This document shows positions 1 through 9,093 of a stretch of 64,000 bases of DNA, piece after piece; position 1 is the stretch's first letter, and the number at the start of each line of letters is the position of its first letter. This DNA is from Planctomycetota bacterium (GTDB lineage: Bacteria > Planctomycetota > UBA8108 > JACQVS01). The DNA is taken from NCBI GenBank assembly GCA_028280485.1, contig JANQLS010000049.1:124001-188000 (forward strand), read 5' to 3'. A program made the position numbers and the translations under genes. The notes beneath the pieces were generated by a model that was not told the DNA's origin, searched no databases, and saw only the letters and a list, made by a program, of their open reading frames with translations.

Positions 1-167
1 CCCAAATATATAAAACGTTTGTATTCGATGATGACTTGCTTGGCGAAGTACTGAGACCAGTCGTTTTCACGAGCTAAACGATCAACAAATGAGAGATCTT
101 CGTCACCATCATCAAATTCAAAATTATGAATTCGATCCCAAAGCTCATCTTGTTCATACGATTTCAT
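1..167 (-). CDS. Glycine-rich-domain-like protein, N-terminal part (cut by window edge)
   Basis: An ATG at 165-167 on the minus strand opens a frame that stays open to base 1, giving about 55 residues. They begin MKSYEQDELWDRIHNFEF and continue with FVDRLARENDWSQYFAKQ and EYKRFIYLG. This is clearly paralogous to the first 55 residues of the protein at 2243-3142, which has the same order of motifs (LWKRIEAFEFD, AQRLARENAWSKDFAERV, EYKRFVYLG). The rest lies outside the window. The family resembles the GRDP-like group, of unknown function in bacteria. The two copies flank three small hypothetical genes, suggesting local duplication. The reading frame and homology are visible directly; the family name is my assignment. 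Confidence 0.8.
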   Translation of the reverse strand, partial: MKSYEQDELWDRIHNFEFDDGDEDLSFVDRLARENDWSQYFAKQVIIEYKRFIYL

Positions 168-280
168 GAACTTATTTTGAGGAAGAAGAACTCTGTTAGT
201 AAGTGAATTAAATGACTTTCAAGAACTTTGATAAAGCTAGCAACTTTATAACTTTTGTGAGTTAACTTGGGGTGATTATT

Positions 281-345
281 GATTCAGGCTTGGGAAAACT
301 AACAAAAATCAATCATTACTAAGCCCGAAGCTTTAGCGAGGGATT
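281..345. repeat. Half copy of a GCCCGAAGCTTTAGCGAGGGAT inverted-repeat element
   Basis: The end unit at 320-344 (AGCCCGAAGCTTTAGCGAGG) is the same as the right end of the elements at 3456-3589 and 24159-24299. A weak left end (CAGGCTTGGG) lies at 285-294. The copy looks decayed. Confidence 0.55.
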
Positions 346-348
346 ATA

Positions 349-557
349 GTAGTCGGCTCACCCCGTGAGCCGGGATGGCAATACATTTAATTGATGCATA
401 GAAAAAACCATCACCTTCGAGCAAAGCCTAACTGTTCTTCATGCTGTACGAGGCAATCCAAATTAATCCCTTCGTACGGCTCGAAGGTCGAGCCTACCAC
501 TACGGCACACGGCGTGTGCCTACTACCTTGAATACGACTCGCGGAGCGAGCCTACTA
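349..557. repeat. Cluster of GTAGT-hairpin repeats between two minus-strand genes
   Basis: Four short hairpins occupy this gap: 354-372 (CGGCTCAC/GTGAGCCG), 478-494 (GGCTCGA/TCGAGCC), 504-520 (GGCACAC/GTGTGCC) and 536-552 (imperfect, CTCGC/GCGAG). Each is next to a GTAGT or CTACTAC word. The last repeat runs into the stop codon of the gene at 558-896, whose TAG (558-560) is the first TAG of TAGTAGTAGG. The rest of the 168-557 gap holds no supported gene. Confidence 0.8.
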
Positions 558-896
558 CTAGGGATCATCTTGATTAGAAGGATTTTGTTCGGAGTCCTTC
601 GAATTCTTTAAGCCCAAGATCAGTTGAATGGCAGCGTGAATGACGATTCCCCCAGCGATGATCATCATGCCGTAATAGTTTCCTTTCCCATCTGAAAGAA
701 AGGAATTCTCACTTGCCCCTTTAATAATCAATCCAACTCCGAAGACCAATAAAAGAAAACTTAAAAACGAAAGTGCACCGCGAGAGCGCTTATAGATTCC
801 GATAGAGAATATGAATGCAAGAACGAGAGACCCTATCATTACTAAGATTTTTGTAAGAGCCTGAAATTCAGGTTGGCTCTGTGCAAGAAAATCCAT
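558..896 (-). CDS. Small hypothetical membrane protein
   Basis: This 112-residue protein has three likely membrane segments, at about residues 15-35, 42-60 and 75-95, and a charged C-terminal tail (KNSKDSEQNPSNQDDP). I do not recognise the family. It has the same layout as the protein at 994-1317: similar length, three hydrophobic segments, and a final helix that ends in GLK followed by a charged tail. The two are therefore probably diverged duplicates. They are on the same strand about 100 bp apart and may be co-transcribed. The stop codon lies in a hairpin repeat. Confidence 0.65.
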   Translation of the reverse strand: MDFLAQSQPEFQALTKILVMIGSLVLAFIFSIGIYKRSRGALSFLSFLLLVFGVGLIIKGASENSFLSDGKGNYYGMMIIAGGIVIHAAIQLILGLKNSKDSEQNPSNQDDP

Positions 897-993
897 CCCA
901 ACAACCTTTCACTTAAAACTAAAACGACGTCTTCCCTCGCTGAGGTATCGGATAATTGTCGGACCTAAAGATGACTCACATCCTCGAAGCGAC

Positions 994-1317
994 CTACGGC
1001 TCTTGCTCTCCCTCGACAGCTTTTTCCTTCTTTTTCAATCCATTGATCAAATAAACAGCTGAAAAGAGAACAATGCTAGCCGCAATTGTAAGCAATCCAT
1101 TGAATATGGCTGCTGACTCACTACTACGGTTAGCATACTCATGAAATGCAAAAGCAAATAGACCCACGCTCAATAGAAAGAGCGGGATTAACAAAACACC
1201 AAATCGATAAATAATAAGCTGAGGAACTGTTAGAAGCAGGAAAACCATGATTGCCCCGATGCCTAAAACAAACAACACTGGATCGGGTATCCCTTGTGAA
1301 ATTAATATCATTTTCAA
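994..1317 (-). CDS. Small hypothetical membrane protein
   Basis: This 107-residue protein has three or four hydrophobic segments (about residues 14-30, 33-56 and 72-94) and ends in a charged tail after INGLKKKEK. It is probably a diverged duplicate of the neighbour at 558-896, judged from topology rather than strong identity. No catalytic motif is visible. A MITE-like element (1379-1530) lies just upstream of its start, so its promoter would lie in or next to that repeat. Confidence 0.6.
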   Translation of the reverse strand: MKMILISQGIPDPVLFVLGIGAIMVFLLLTVPQLIIYRFGVLLIPLFLLSVGLFAFAFHEYANRSSESAAIFNGLLTIAASIVLFSAVYLINGLKKKEKAVEGEQEP

Positions 1318-1378
1318 CTAACCCCTTTCTTTTACTAATCCGCACTCGGAGACGCTCTGAATTTTTATCAAACTTAGT

Positions 1379-1530
1379 TAGAGTCGGATTCCAATCTATT
1401 AGAACTAATACCTTAACTAGCCCGAAGCGCTAGCGAGGGGCCAGGGTTTTCATTCCGACCCCTCGCTAGCGCTTCGGGCTAGTTAAGTTGAAGATCTTAA
1501 AAAATTCACTACCTCGGAACACGCGGACTA
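1379..1530. repeat. MITE-like element, copy B1
   Basis: Perfect 28-bp inverted repeats at 1413-1440 and 1459-1486 (start TTAACTAGCCCGAAGCGC) enclose an 18-bp loop. Together with about 35 bp on the left and 45 bp on the right, the whole segment is nearly identical to 39033-39187. The right edge supplies the TAG stop of the gene at 1528-2142. Confidence 0.85.
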
Positions 1531-2142
1531 CTCCTCTTCCAGCTCAGCATCAACGGCTGAGAAAACCGGGCGGCCATCCCGAGCTAAATCTGGTTTCAGT
1601 TCAAGATACTCTTGAGCCATGCGCCACGTGCGCTCCCATTCACCTTCACGAATCGCTTTTTTACGTTCTTCAACATCTTCGAGATCATCCGTTAAAAACT
1701 CGACGATGATCGGGGAAAAGGATGTCCAGATTTCAGAATTACGAGGTCCAGGGATGAGATCCGTGCCATCGTTGGGATCATTACTATAGTAATTCGCTGT
1801 CAATAAGCGGTCACCCACGTCTAAGTCGTATTCGGAAACCAAACGCTCCGGAAACTTCAACATGGCCACGCAATCTAACTCATCAGTATACGCGGCAACC
1901 AAAAGAGGAGAAGTAGAAACAACAACTGCTGATCGACTATCACCTAAGAGCAATTGCTCAGTGAGATTTGGAATTTGTTTTTGAATGAATTTAATCCAAC
2001 CCAAAAACTTTTGCAAAAGCCCCAAGATCCCAAACAAATCAGGACGCAACATTCGTAACTTATCCAACGATAAATCCACCAACGCGGGATCTGACGCCGT
2101 GGTCATCTTACGAAGTCGTTCTTTTTCTGCTTCAGTTCGCAT
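1528..2142 (-). CDS. Hypothetical protein, 204 aa
   Basis: I do not recognise this protein. It is soluble, with no signal peptide or membrane segment, and has a charged start (MRTEAEKERLRKM), a hydrophobic stretch around residues 38-60 (GILGLLQKFLGWIKFIQKQI), a central region rich in beta-strand-forming residues and an acidic end (DAELEEE). A later start at Met13 is possible, because the first ATG directly abuts a hairpin repeat and has no clear ribosome-binding site. The stop codon TAG (1528-1530) is the first TAG of a TAGTCCGC repeat word at the edge of element B1. It lies between two hairpin-repeat blocks, downstream of the GRDP-like gene. Confidence 0.65.
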   Translation of the reverse strand: MRTEAEKERLRKMTTASDPALVDLSLDKLRMLRPDLFGILGLLQKFLGWIKFIQKQIPNLTEQLLLGDSRSAVVVSTSPLLVAAYTDELDCVAMLKFPERLVSEYDLDVGDRLLTANYYSNDPNDGTDLIPGPRNSEIWTSFSPIIVEFLTDDLEDVEERKKAIREGEWERTWRMAQEYLELKPDLARDGRPVFSAVDAELEEE

Positions 2143-2144
2143 AG

Positions 2145-2195
2145 TAGTAGGCTCGCCCTACGAGCCGAAGTGGTAGGCTCGACCCTCGAGCCGTA
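2145..2195. repeat. Two GTAGG-hairpin repeats
   Basis: Hairpins at 2150-2166 (GGCTCG/CGAGCC) and 2176-2192 (GGCTCGA/TCGAGCC) lie between the start of one gene (2142) and the stop of the next (2243). Confidence 0.75.
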
Positions 2196-2242
2196 TGAGG
2201 AAAACTTAAAATCAATAATTCCCCTTATCCTACCATAGCTCC

Positions 2243-3142
2243 TTAACCCCCTCCACAGCCTCCGCCACCGCAGCCGCCTCCTCCGCAGCCCAACCCACCA
2301 CTTCCTCCAGAAGATTGAGGTGGATCGTTAACCCACTTAGTTACACCACAAAAGCGACATTTGTATTCCTTTGCAAATCTTTTTATTTCCTTCACGTACC
2401 TTGATTTTCCTGTCTTCCTGAAGGCTCGAAATTTTTTACATTTCGCGCACTTACTATCAAAAAGAATACGCAGACTAATGTAAAGAACTCCCCCTAAAAC
2501 AACAGCAATAATGGTCACGATCCCTGGGTCAGCGACTGAAGGAAGTTTTAAATGTGACTTATTATCATCGAGAATATCTAGATTGAGGTAAATACTTGAG
2601 AGGACTAAAAATACCGTCAGAGCGATGCAAAGGTTTCTTTTACCAATAAAAGATTTCGGTTTCCTCACCACCCAAACGTCTTTTGTATTCACCCGCTTAA
2701 AATTTAAATCGTGCCCAAAACGAATCTCCACACTCGGCCAAATATCTTCAGGCGGCTCTTCATTAAATATACGTTCGTAACTCTCTAGGGTCTTTTGGTA
2801 CCAATCATTGAATTTATCTGACTCCCCTTCCCCTCCTTTTGTGGGATTGTGATGAAAAGGTTTACCCAATGTTTCTCCACAAAACTTATCCCAATAAGAT
2901 TGCGTATAAGTTAAGTGTAAGTGCCAAGCTTGATCGACTTGATCCGATGGTGTGACGGGATGCCCCGCAGAAAAACCTAAATAGACGAAACGCTTGTACT
3001 CAAACAAGACTCGCTCTGCGAAGTCTTTCGACCATGCATTTTCACGAGCTAAGCGTTGAGCAAATGATAAATCCACATCCCCAGCATCGAATTCAAAGGC
3101 TTCGATACGTTTCCACAATTGATTCTGTTCTTCTCGATTCAT
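2243..3142 (-). CDS. Glycine-rich-domain-like protein with Gly/Cys-rich tail
   Basis: This 299-residue protein has three parts. The N-terminal 140 residues are a GRDP-like domain with the family's hallmark DQAWHLHLTYTQSYWDKFCG and a HHNP motif, giving several conserved histidines that could bind metal. Two membrane segments follow at about residues 170-188 and 207-227. After them comes a zinc-ribbon-like module (CAKCKKF near 235, CRFCGVT near 262). The tail is SGGSGGLGCGGGGCGGGG-like and resembles those of small secreted or exposed glycine-cysteine proteins. A partial paralogue sits at 1-167. Bacterial members of this family have no established function. The domain call is firm at motif level; any role is unknown. 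Confidence 0.8.
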   Translation of the reverse strand: MNREEQNQLWKRIEAFEFDAGDVDLSFAQRLARENAWSKDFAERVLFEYKRFVYLGFSAGHPVTPSDQVDQAWHLHLTYTQSYWDKFCGETLGKPFHHNPTKGGEGESDKFNDWYQKTLESYERIFNEEPPEDIWPSVEIRFGHDLNFKRVNTKDVWVVRKPKSFIGKRNLCIALTVFLVLSSIYLNLDILDDNKSHLKLPSVADPGIVTIIAVVLGGVLYISLRILFDSKCAKCKKFRAFRKTGKSRYVKEIKRFAKEYKCRFCGVTKWVNDPPQSSGGSGGLGCGGGGCGGGGCGGG

Positions 3143-3653
3143 TCATACATTGTGAATGACTTTGTTAATTTAGGTGAACAGATATTTTCAAATAAAAGTT
3201 TTTTACGAAATTGAGCAATGAATTGAATTTTCTAAACTCAATCGTTAAGTAGCTTTTCATTTAGTTTAGGTTTTGATGAGATCCTGGTTTAAGGGAATGC
3301 CTTAGCTTGTTTATCAATATTATTCGTTTCGTTTCAATATTCCCTGCGGCTTAACTCATGGGAACAGGCATGTCTTCTATCTTATCCCTCGCTCAGTCAT
3401 GATGGTCGCTATGCTCCATCGTGTTAGTAAGCCTTCGGCTTACGCACTTCCTAAAGATCCGGGCTTCCTGAGTGGATGATTTCAATCATCGTTTTTTGAC
3501 ATTAAAAACCTAATAAGCAAAACATCAGGCTACTTATAAATTCCAAATGAATCTCACGCCAGGGAAGCCCGAAGCTTTAGCGAGGGATCAAAAAAGAGCC
3601 CATTCACTTAGCAGACATTTTAAAAAAACAATCTTCCCAGCGGAAAAATCGCA
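3143..3653. other. Gene-free gap with a decayed repeat
   Basis: No supported ORF. Positions 3456-3589 form an element related to 24159-24299. Its left end reads CGGGCTTCCTGAGTGGATGA and its right end is the AGCCCGAAGCTTTAGCGAGG unit at 3565-3588. A small hairpin (AAGCCTTCGGCTT) lies at 3429-3441. Confidence 0.6.
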
Positions 3654-5084
3654 TCAAAACTGAAAATAAATAAAACTCGCCGGAACATTCCCAAAGCCCA
3701 TTAAGAGCAAAACGATGAACGCCGTGTAAAGCGCGGTCTTCATGGGCAAAGGCCAACGCTGATAAAACTTTGGGGATGAAGTGATGAAGTGCCCGACTTC
3801 AGTCACCGCTAATATGAACATGCCCACGACGGCAGCTAATGGAGGCTTCTTCATGACGTTGACGTCAAACGAATAGTCACTCACCATCAGCCAAGTAAAA
3901 TCTAAAATCTGTTGAGCCGACTGGGCTCGAAAGAGGAGCCAACCGTAACACGTCACCATAAAAAAGAAGGCTAACTTAAACGTAAAACTGACCGTAGCCC
4001 CCACTGACTGGGGCGGACCTTCTTGCACTCCTTTTTTACGTCCCAATACTCCACGGTGAATACATAGGATCGCCCCCTGATAAAAGCCCCATAAGACGAA
4101 TGGCCACGCTGCTCCGTGCCATAAGCCGCCGAGCACCATAGTCAGCATCAAATTTCGATTTGTCTTGGAGACAGTCGCAGCATTTCCACCGAGAGGAATA
4201 TAGAGGTAATCGCGCAACCAAGTCGAGAGACTGATATGCCATCGTCGCCAAAATTCCTGGGGATTCACACTGAAGTAAGGAATCATGAAATTCGTTCTGA
4301 GATCGAATCCCATCACCTTAGAAACACCACGAGCAATATCGGTATATCCCGAGAAGTCGCAGTAAATCTGAATGGCAAAAAAGAAAGTCGCGACGATAAC
4401 GTCTCCACTTCCCAAATGTCCTTGCGCCCCGTAAACGCTATCGACCATGGGGCTGAGGCCATCCGCAATCACCAACTTCTTAAAGAAGCCAAATAAGATC
4501 AAGTAACAACCACGAGCAAAATGATCAAAGTTGATGTCTCGATCCTTGCCGATGGCGACTAACAAGTTTGCGGGGCGTTCGATGGGACCAGCAACGAGTT
4601 GAGGGAAGAACGCTACATAGAGAGCAAAATCTAAGAAGTTTCTCGTCGCAGGGACTCGCTTGGCAAAAACATCTAAGGTGTAGCTCATCGTTTGGAAGGT
4701 ATAAAATGAAATACCGACCGGAAGAATGATATTCCAAGTTGTCCATCCGAGATCGATGCCCGCCGACTCAAAAACCGCCATCAAGTTATCAGCGAAGAAA
4801 TTAAAGTATTTAAAGAGAGCTAAAACCCCTAGATTAAACACGATTGAAACGAGAACCAGTTTCTTTCGCTTCCCGGCGGCTTCAGTTTCGCTTAACTTAT
4901 TCGCAACAAAGTAATCAACAACGGTCGACAGCGCGATCAAGCTGAGAAACCGCCAGTCCCACCAACCGTAAAAGACGTAGCTCCCTACCAGAAGCATCAA
5001 ATTTTGCCAACGACGGTTCAAGATCAAATACAATCCGTAAACGATGGCAAAGAAGAACAAGAATTCGATACTGATAAAATTCAC
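3654..5084 (-). CDS. MBOAT-family O-acyltransferase (AlgI-like)
   Basis: This is a polytopic inner-membrane O-acyltransferase of 476 residues, the usual size for AlgI/DltB-type MBOAT proteins. Family signatures are visible: the NPQEFWRRWHISLSTWLRDY block near residue 273 and GGLWHGAAWPF near residue 320, which carries the active-site histidine. Such proteins pass acetyl groups across the membrane to a periplasmic partner that acetylates polysaccharide. The partner here is the SGNH-type protein directly upstream (5095-6369), 10 bp away on the same strand. The start is GTG at 5082-5084, supported by a GGAG ribosome-binding site six bases upstream. The polymer being modified is not shown; the EPS island is over 20 kb away. 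Confidence 0.92.
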   Translation of the reverse strand: MNFISIEFLFFFAIVYGLYLILNRRWQNLMLLVGSYVFYGWWDWRFLSLIALSTVVDYFVANKLSETEAAGKRKKLVLVSIVFNLGVLALFKYFNFFADNLMAVFESAGIDLGWTTWNIILPVGISFYTFQTMSYTLDVFAKRVPATRNFLDFALYVAFFPQLVAGPIERPANLLVAIGKDRDINFDHFARGCYLILFGFFKKLVIADGLSPMVDSVYGAQGHLGSGDVIVATFFFAIQIYCDFSGYTDIARGVSKVMGFDLRTNFMIPYFSVNPQEFWRRWHISLSTWLRDYLYIPLGGNAATVSKTNRNLMLTMVLGGLWHGAAWPFVLWGFYQGAILCIHRGVLGRKKGVQEGPPQSVGATVSFTFKLAFFFMVTCYGWLLFRAQSAQQILDFTWLMVSDYSFDVNVMKKPPLAAVVGMFILAVTEVGHFITSSPKFYQRWPLPMKTALYTAFIVLLLMGFGNVPASFIYFQF

Positions 5085-5094
5085 GGTTGGCTCC

Positions 5095-6369
5095 TCATTC
5101 CCACTCGTTCAATCTCTTCTTTGCCATTTGGCTTGCTTTACCATCCGACTGAGTGGCGATGATTTCTAACATCTGGCGCACGATCTCTTTATTACAATGA
5201 GGCTTCAAGTGGCCGTCATCTTTGCTGATAAACACGTCTGGATTCCAAGGTGAGCAAATCCCATGGGAACTCACATAAGGTATTTGATTCTCCTCAAGGG
5301 TTTTATAGATCATTTGGTAGAGATGATCCGCTTCACCCCGCCCGTGAAAAAGTAAAACGATAGGTAAGCGACCATCTTCTCGCGCAACTCTTGCAAACTC
5401 TTTAACGATGGCTTGAAGGATCACGACGAGCTCGGAATCTTCCTTAAAACCCTGAGGACCAATAAATTTATTTTGGACCGAGGAAGCCTTGCGGCCATTG
5501 AAGCCCTTTTGAACGATGCGTCCCAAGATTAAACTATCTAACCAAGTAGATCGGTAGCCCACCGAACTGAAGTAATTATCGTGGGTTTCAATTTGCTTGA
5601 GGAAAGGTTCTAACTTTAATGGATCTTTTAGCGCCTGGTCCCAAGACTCTTGCGTTCGTATCAAGGGCATCTCAGAAACGAGTTCACCGTTAACAACTCG
5701 GTATCGAGGAAAAGTAAACGGCAAGGGAGTATGCCAGTAATAACCCGCCGACGACATTCCCAACAGGCCTTTTATTGTTCCTGAAAGAAGTCCCAAGACA
5801 CACACTTCAGCCGAATGCAGATTGCGATCTAAATTGAATGCAGCAAAAGAGTGATTGGGGGGCGCAGAGGGACCGGTGATCACCCGAGTTTCGTACTCGG
5901 GAACAAGCTCTTTCAATCTCCCCATGGCATAAAAAGTAAAAGACTGTCCGTATGCCGCAATTAATCCTTTTTCCCCGTCCTGAGGTTTATCCGCCCATAA
6001 TCTAGGATCTAACCAACCCGCTCGATGGGGATTCCTCTTCTTGTTAAATCGCCCCTCCCAACCGATTCTCAATTTCTTTTCGACCGAAAGCCCCCTGGCC
6101 AGATAAAGTGCAACCTTACCCCCCGACCCTTTGACCTTCTCATTGAGAAGTTTTTGATCATCGTAACCACTCATGAACCATTGAGCGGAAGCTTCAAAAA
6201 CTCCTAACCAGAAGATGATGCCGATGAACGTCCAGAGAATCGTTTTCCACTTAACTGACAAGCAAGAAAAGAGCTTCGCTCCAAAGAGCGTTGTTGAACT
6301 TTGAACTTTTCGTTCAACCTGTTCCGGTTTTTCTAATACTGAAGTAGAGGATTGATGGTGTTCACTCAT
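5095..6369 (-). CDS. AlgJ/AlgX-like membrane-anchored acetyltransferase partner
   Basis: This protein has 424 residues with one membrane anchor (about 44-66) and a large periplasmic domain. It has the pattern of SGNH-hydrolase-like partners of MBOAT proteins: an early GQSFTFY motif (about 150-156) where the nucleophile block is expected, and a C-terminal DGHLKPHCNKEI motif carrying the Asp-x-His pair. Its likely role is the final acetyl transfer to polysaccharide in the periplasm, fed by the MBOAT protein encoded next to it. The two genes form a tight pair. The identification rests on gene context and the D-G-H motif; the SGNH nucleophile assignment is less certain. Confidence 0.75.
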   Translation of the reverse strand: MSEHHQSSTSVLEKPEQVERKVQSSTTLFGAKLFSCLSVKWKTILWTFIGIIFWLGVFEASAQWFMSGYDDQKLLNEKVKGSGGKVALYLARGLSVEKKLRIGWEGRFNKKRNPHRAGWLDPRLWADKPQDGEKGLIAAYGQSFTFYAMGRLKELVPEYETRVITGPSAPPNHSFAAFNLDRNLHSAEVCVLGLLSGTIKGLLGMSSAGYYWHTPLPFTFPRYRVVNGELVSEMPLIRTQESWDQALKDPLKLEPFLKQIETHDNYFSSVGYRSTWLDSLILGRIVQKGFNGRKASSVQNKFIGPQGFKEDSELVVILQAIVKEFARVAREDGRLPIVLLFHGRGEADHLYQMIYKTLEENQIPYVSSHGICSPWNPDVFISKDDGHLKPHCNKEIVRQMLEIIATQSDGKASQMAKKRLNEWE

Positions 6370-6609
6370 CGATCAGCGCTCAAGAATTCCAATCTACAAA
6401 GTAGGTAATGCTATTGATTCAAACGATGCTCCCTTCGCTGACCAAGGACATGATCATTCTTAAAGTGAAGGGGCACCCTCCTAGCATTATCGACTGGATC
6501 CTACAACGCCTTTTCTCTAAATAAGCAATAGCGCTTAGACTCAACAAATAGTCCAAATCAGGATTAACATTAGGTGAAAAAGTTCCGATAACTATCACCT
6601 CTTACTCAT

Positions 6610-6643
6610 AAAAAAAAGCGCCTCGGGATCGAGGCGCTTTTTA
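6610..6643 (-). terminator. Rho-independent terminator
   Basis: A GC-rich stem (GCGCCTC/GAGGCGC) with a five-base loop is flanked by A-tract and T-tract. It lies about 50 bp beyond the stop of the minus-strand gene at 6691-8634 and could act in either direction. The rest of 6370-6690 shows no gene. Confidence 0.9.
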
Positions 6644-6690
6644 ATTCTCACAGGCATCCCCATTAGGGGGTCAACATTCAAAGTGAAGGA

Positions 6691-8634
6691 TTAGGTATCA
6701 TCGAGATCGAGATCAATATCATCTTCAAACTCATCGTCCTCCGACTTTTCTCCATCTTCATCATCATTCGATTCTGGATCAGGTCCGTTTCGAATTAAGC
6801 GTTCGTTATTGGCATCGATGATGAAGTTGAGAAGTAAGTTTTGGAGGAGGTGTTCATCTCGTTGAGATTCTTGTTTTCCAAAGTGACTCAAGACCTGCAT
6901 AACGACACCAGGTTTAGACTTATACTTCCCCCGACTTCCGGTTCCACTTGATTTCTTCTTAGCAACGGAAGTCTTACCCTTCTTGGTCGATTCCTTAACT
7001 AAAATAGGTTGAGGACGACGAGTACGAATCTTTCCAATGTCGCTGACCTTTCCACCCGGTGAAAAGGCAAAGGCGACTGCTCCTTGCCCATCGGTTCTCT
7101 GACTGAGTTCACCGCTGGAGAGTAAAATCAAAATGTTTTTCGTATCAAGAATGTTGAAAGCCCAACTCTCATCGTCGATGGACCAACGATGCTTGAGCTT
7201 GATCAGCTTTCCTTCGGGATTTTTCTTATCTTCTTTTTTCTTTACACTGGTTTTTCCCTTTTTCTCACTATCAACTTCTTTTTCCAGTTCATCAAAGTTG
7301 ATAGAAGTGGATTCGAACATCCCTCTGAGATAAGGATGGGTTGACATCCCTCTTCCGGGAACCACATCGACTGAAGATTGATTTTGAGTTCGAAGCACTT
7401 TCCCAGCTTTAACATACTTAGGAAATGCCTTTTCCATGATCTCTTTAACAACCCAATCTTCTCCGAAGATGTATCCGCCGTCCTTTACGAATTTTTGAAG
7501 CTTCTTAATTCCGGCTTTTGACAACTTCGCACTGAAATCGATGTGAACATTACAACCAGTACAAGTTTTCAATCTGTTTTTGGTAGTTCCAGCTGGCTTA
7601 CATTTTGGGCAAATGCACATATTGTGGAACTGAGCACAGTTGATAACGATTGTGCCTGTACCCGAAAGGTCGAACTTATCGAAATTTTCACGGAGCACCA
7701 CCGTATAAGGCACATCCATCTGTTGAAGCACATCTTCGATATGATCGTTATTGAGATTCTTTTGAACTTTTTTAGTGTACTTGGCACTTAAGACAACCAC
7801 GCCCTTCTTAGGTGCCTTCTTAAGCTCATAGTATTCTTCTTTTCTTCTTCGATTGAGGTCACCGACAACGGTACCTCCGCTGTAGTCATCATCTGATCCT
7901 TTTTTAGCTCTAGGACCTAATGTGGTATCCCGATTATTTTTCCACCAACCTTTCCAGTTGATGGAGAGAGGGCCGAAAGTCTGCCCGGTGATATCGTTCA
8001 AAGCAAATCCGATCTCCCGAGCCAATTCATCATTTTGATGCTCTTTCACCTTGCGCTCGACGTCGACCAAAGCCTCGATCAAAGCATCCACAACTTTAGG
8101 AGAAGGGATATGCGCCAACTTTTGAACAGCCATGATCTTTAGGTCTTTATGACCTTTTTCCAAAATCGGGATCAAGGCGTACATACTGTTATGTGAACGG
8201 TTTTTCGATAAGCCGTAAAGGAGATCTCGACTCAATGGACTCCGCATGTATCGAATGATCGTACTGCCGATATATTCCATCGCTTCTTTGTCGGCAAAGG
8301 AGCAAGTTCCTTCGACAATCGCCCAGTAGATCTCATCGTCTTCGACGGGGATCCGAGGAAGAAGCTTCACGAGAGTCGTAGCGTTTTTCTTGCCCCCAAT
8401 TTTGATCAAACCTGTAAGAGCCGTTTCGACTCCATTGAGATCTCTCTTGTTGATTGCTCGAACAAGGAGCCTGCGTATGTCTTTTCCATCATCCGCAAGT
8501 GCTACTGAGGACACTCCATTGGATTGAGTACTCCAATCCATCATCCCCCAGAGAAGCCCCACTATCACTACGGGTAAACTGACCCGGAGTAGAAATGATC
8601 GCGTGCCCTTCGCGAGATCAAACTTTGGTTTCAT
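6691..8634 (-). CDS. HEAT-repeat protein with zinc-ribbon and DUF4159-like domain
   Basis: This is an exported 647-residue protein. A signal anchor occupies residues 13-48. HEAT-like helical repeats follow at about 50-215. Then comes an alpha/beta domain (about 275-470) that resembles the DUF4159/GATase1-like fold (VVVLSAKYTKKVQ, then VKDGGYIFGEDW). A cysteine cluster with two CxxC pairs (CPKCKPAG and CTGCNVH) is inserted in it near 345-365. The last 70 residues are strongly acidic (DDEDGEKSEDDEFEDD). The combination is typical of planctomycete envelope proteins of unknown role. It stands alone with its own terminator. The fold call is tentative; the repeats and cysteines are visible. Confidence 0.7.
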   Translation of the reverse strand: MKPKFDLAKGTRSFLLRVSLPVVIVGLLWGMMDWSTQSNGVSSVALADDGKDIRRLLVRAINKRDLNGVETALTGLIKIGGKKNATTLVKLLPRIPVEDDEIYWAIVEGTCSFADKEAMEYIGSTIIRYMRSPLSRDLLYGLSKNRSHNSMYALIPILEKGHKDLKIMAVQKLAHIPSPKVVDALIEALVDVERKVKEHQNDELAREIGFALNDITGQTFGPLSINWKGWWKNNRDTTLGPRAKKGSDDDYSGGTVVGDLNRRRKEEYYELKKAPKKGVVVLSAKYTKKVQKNLNNDHIEDVLQQMDVPYTVVLRENFDKFDLSGTGTIVINCAQFHNMCICPKCKPAGTTKNRLKTCTGCNVHIDFSAKLSKAGIKKLQKFVKDGGYIFGEDWVVKEIMEKAFPKYVKAGKVLRTQNQSSVDVVPGRGMSTHPYLRGMFESTSINFDELEKEVDSEKKGKTSVKKKEDKKNPEGKLIKLKHRWSIDDESWAFNILDTKNILILLSSGELSQRTDGQGAVAFAFSPGGKVSDIGKIRTRRPQPILVKESTKKGKTSVAKKKSSGTGSRGKYKSKPGVVMQVLSHFGKQESQRDEHLLQNLLLNFIIDANNERLIRNGPDPESNDDEDGEKSEDDEFEDDIDLDLDDT

Positions 8635-8760
8635 ATCGATCCTTAATCAAAAGTCAGAAACAATAAAGCTTCCCCAATCGAGACGATGAGTTCATCGAAT
8701 TCTTCAATCGACTTCGATCTCAGTAACCTTGCGCTGGTTTGAAAGAGAGACCCACGAAAC

Positions 8761-8801
8761 TATTCTAATTAGTTCCTGTTAAACAGGAACTAATTAGAAT
8801 A
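8761..8801. repeat. Near-perfect 41-bp palindrome
   Basis: Two perfect 20-bp arms (8761-8780 and 8782-8801) are separated by a single A. The core TTAGTTCCTGTT/AACAGGAACTAA recurs as a looser hairpin at 51955-51983. There is no T-tract, so it is not a classic terminator. The palindrome lies about 130 bp upstream of the start at 8634. The remainder of 8635-9093 has no gene. Confidence 0.8.
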
Positions 8802-9093
8802 GACGTAGTGAAATCTAAAACCTTTTACTCAAATGGGGATGAGTCCAGAATAAAGCCCCAATGGGAGGGGTTCAATTAAATGCTGGCAAAGTACTTAGAA
8901 AATATTGCAATCTCTTAATCCTGCTGGAACCCACCGTAAAACTGGGGCTTCAATTCTTCTCGATTCAGAAGGGGAAAATTCTTGCCGTGAATAGGTAGAG
9001 AACAAGGTTTAATTACTATTTTATCGGACAATAGCGGGCATTTTAGTTCACCCTGATTCAACCCGAACTAATTAAAGACTATTGAGTTAAGTG

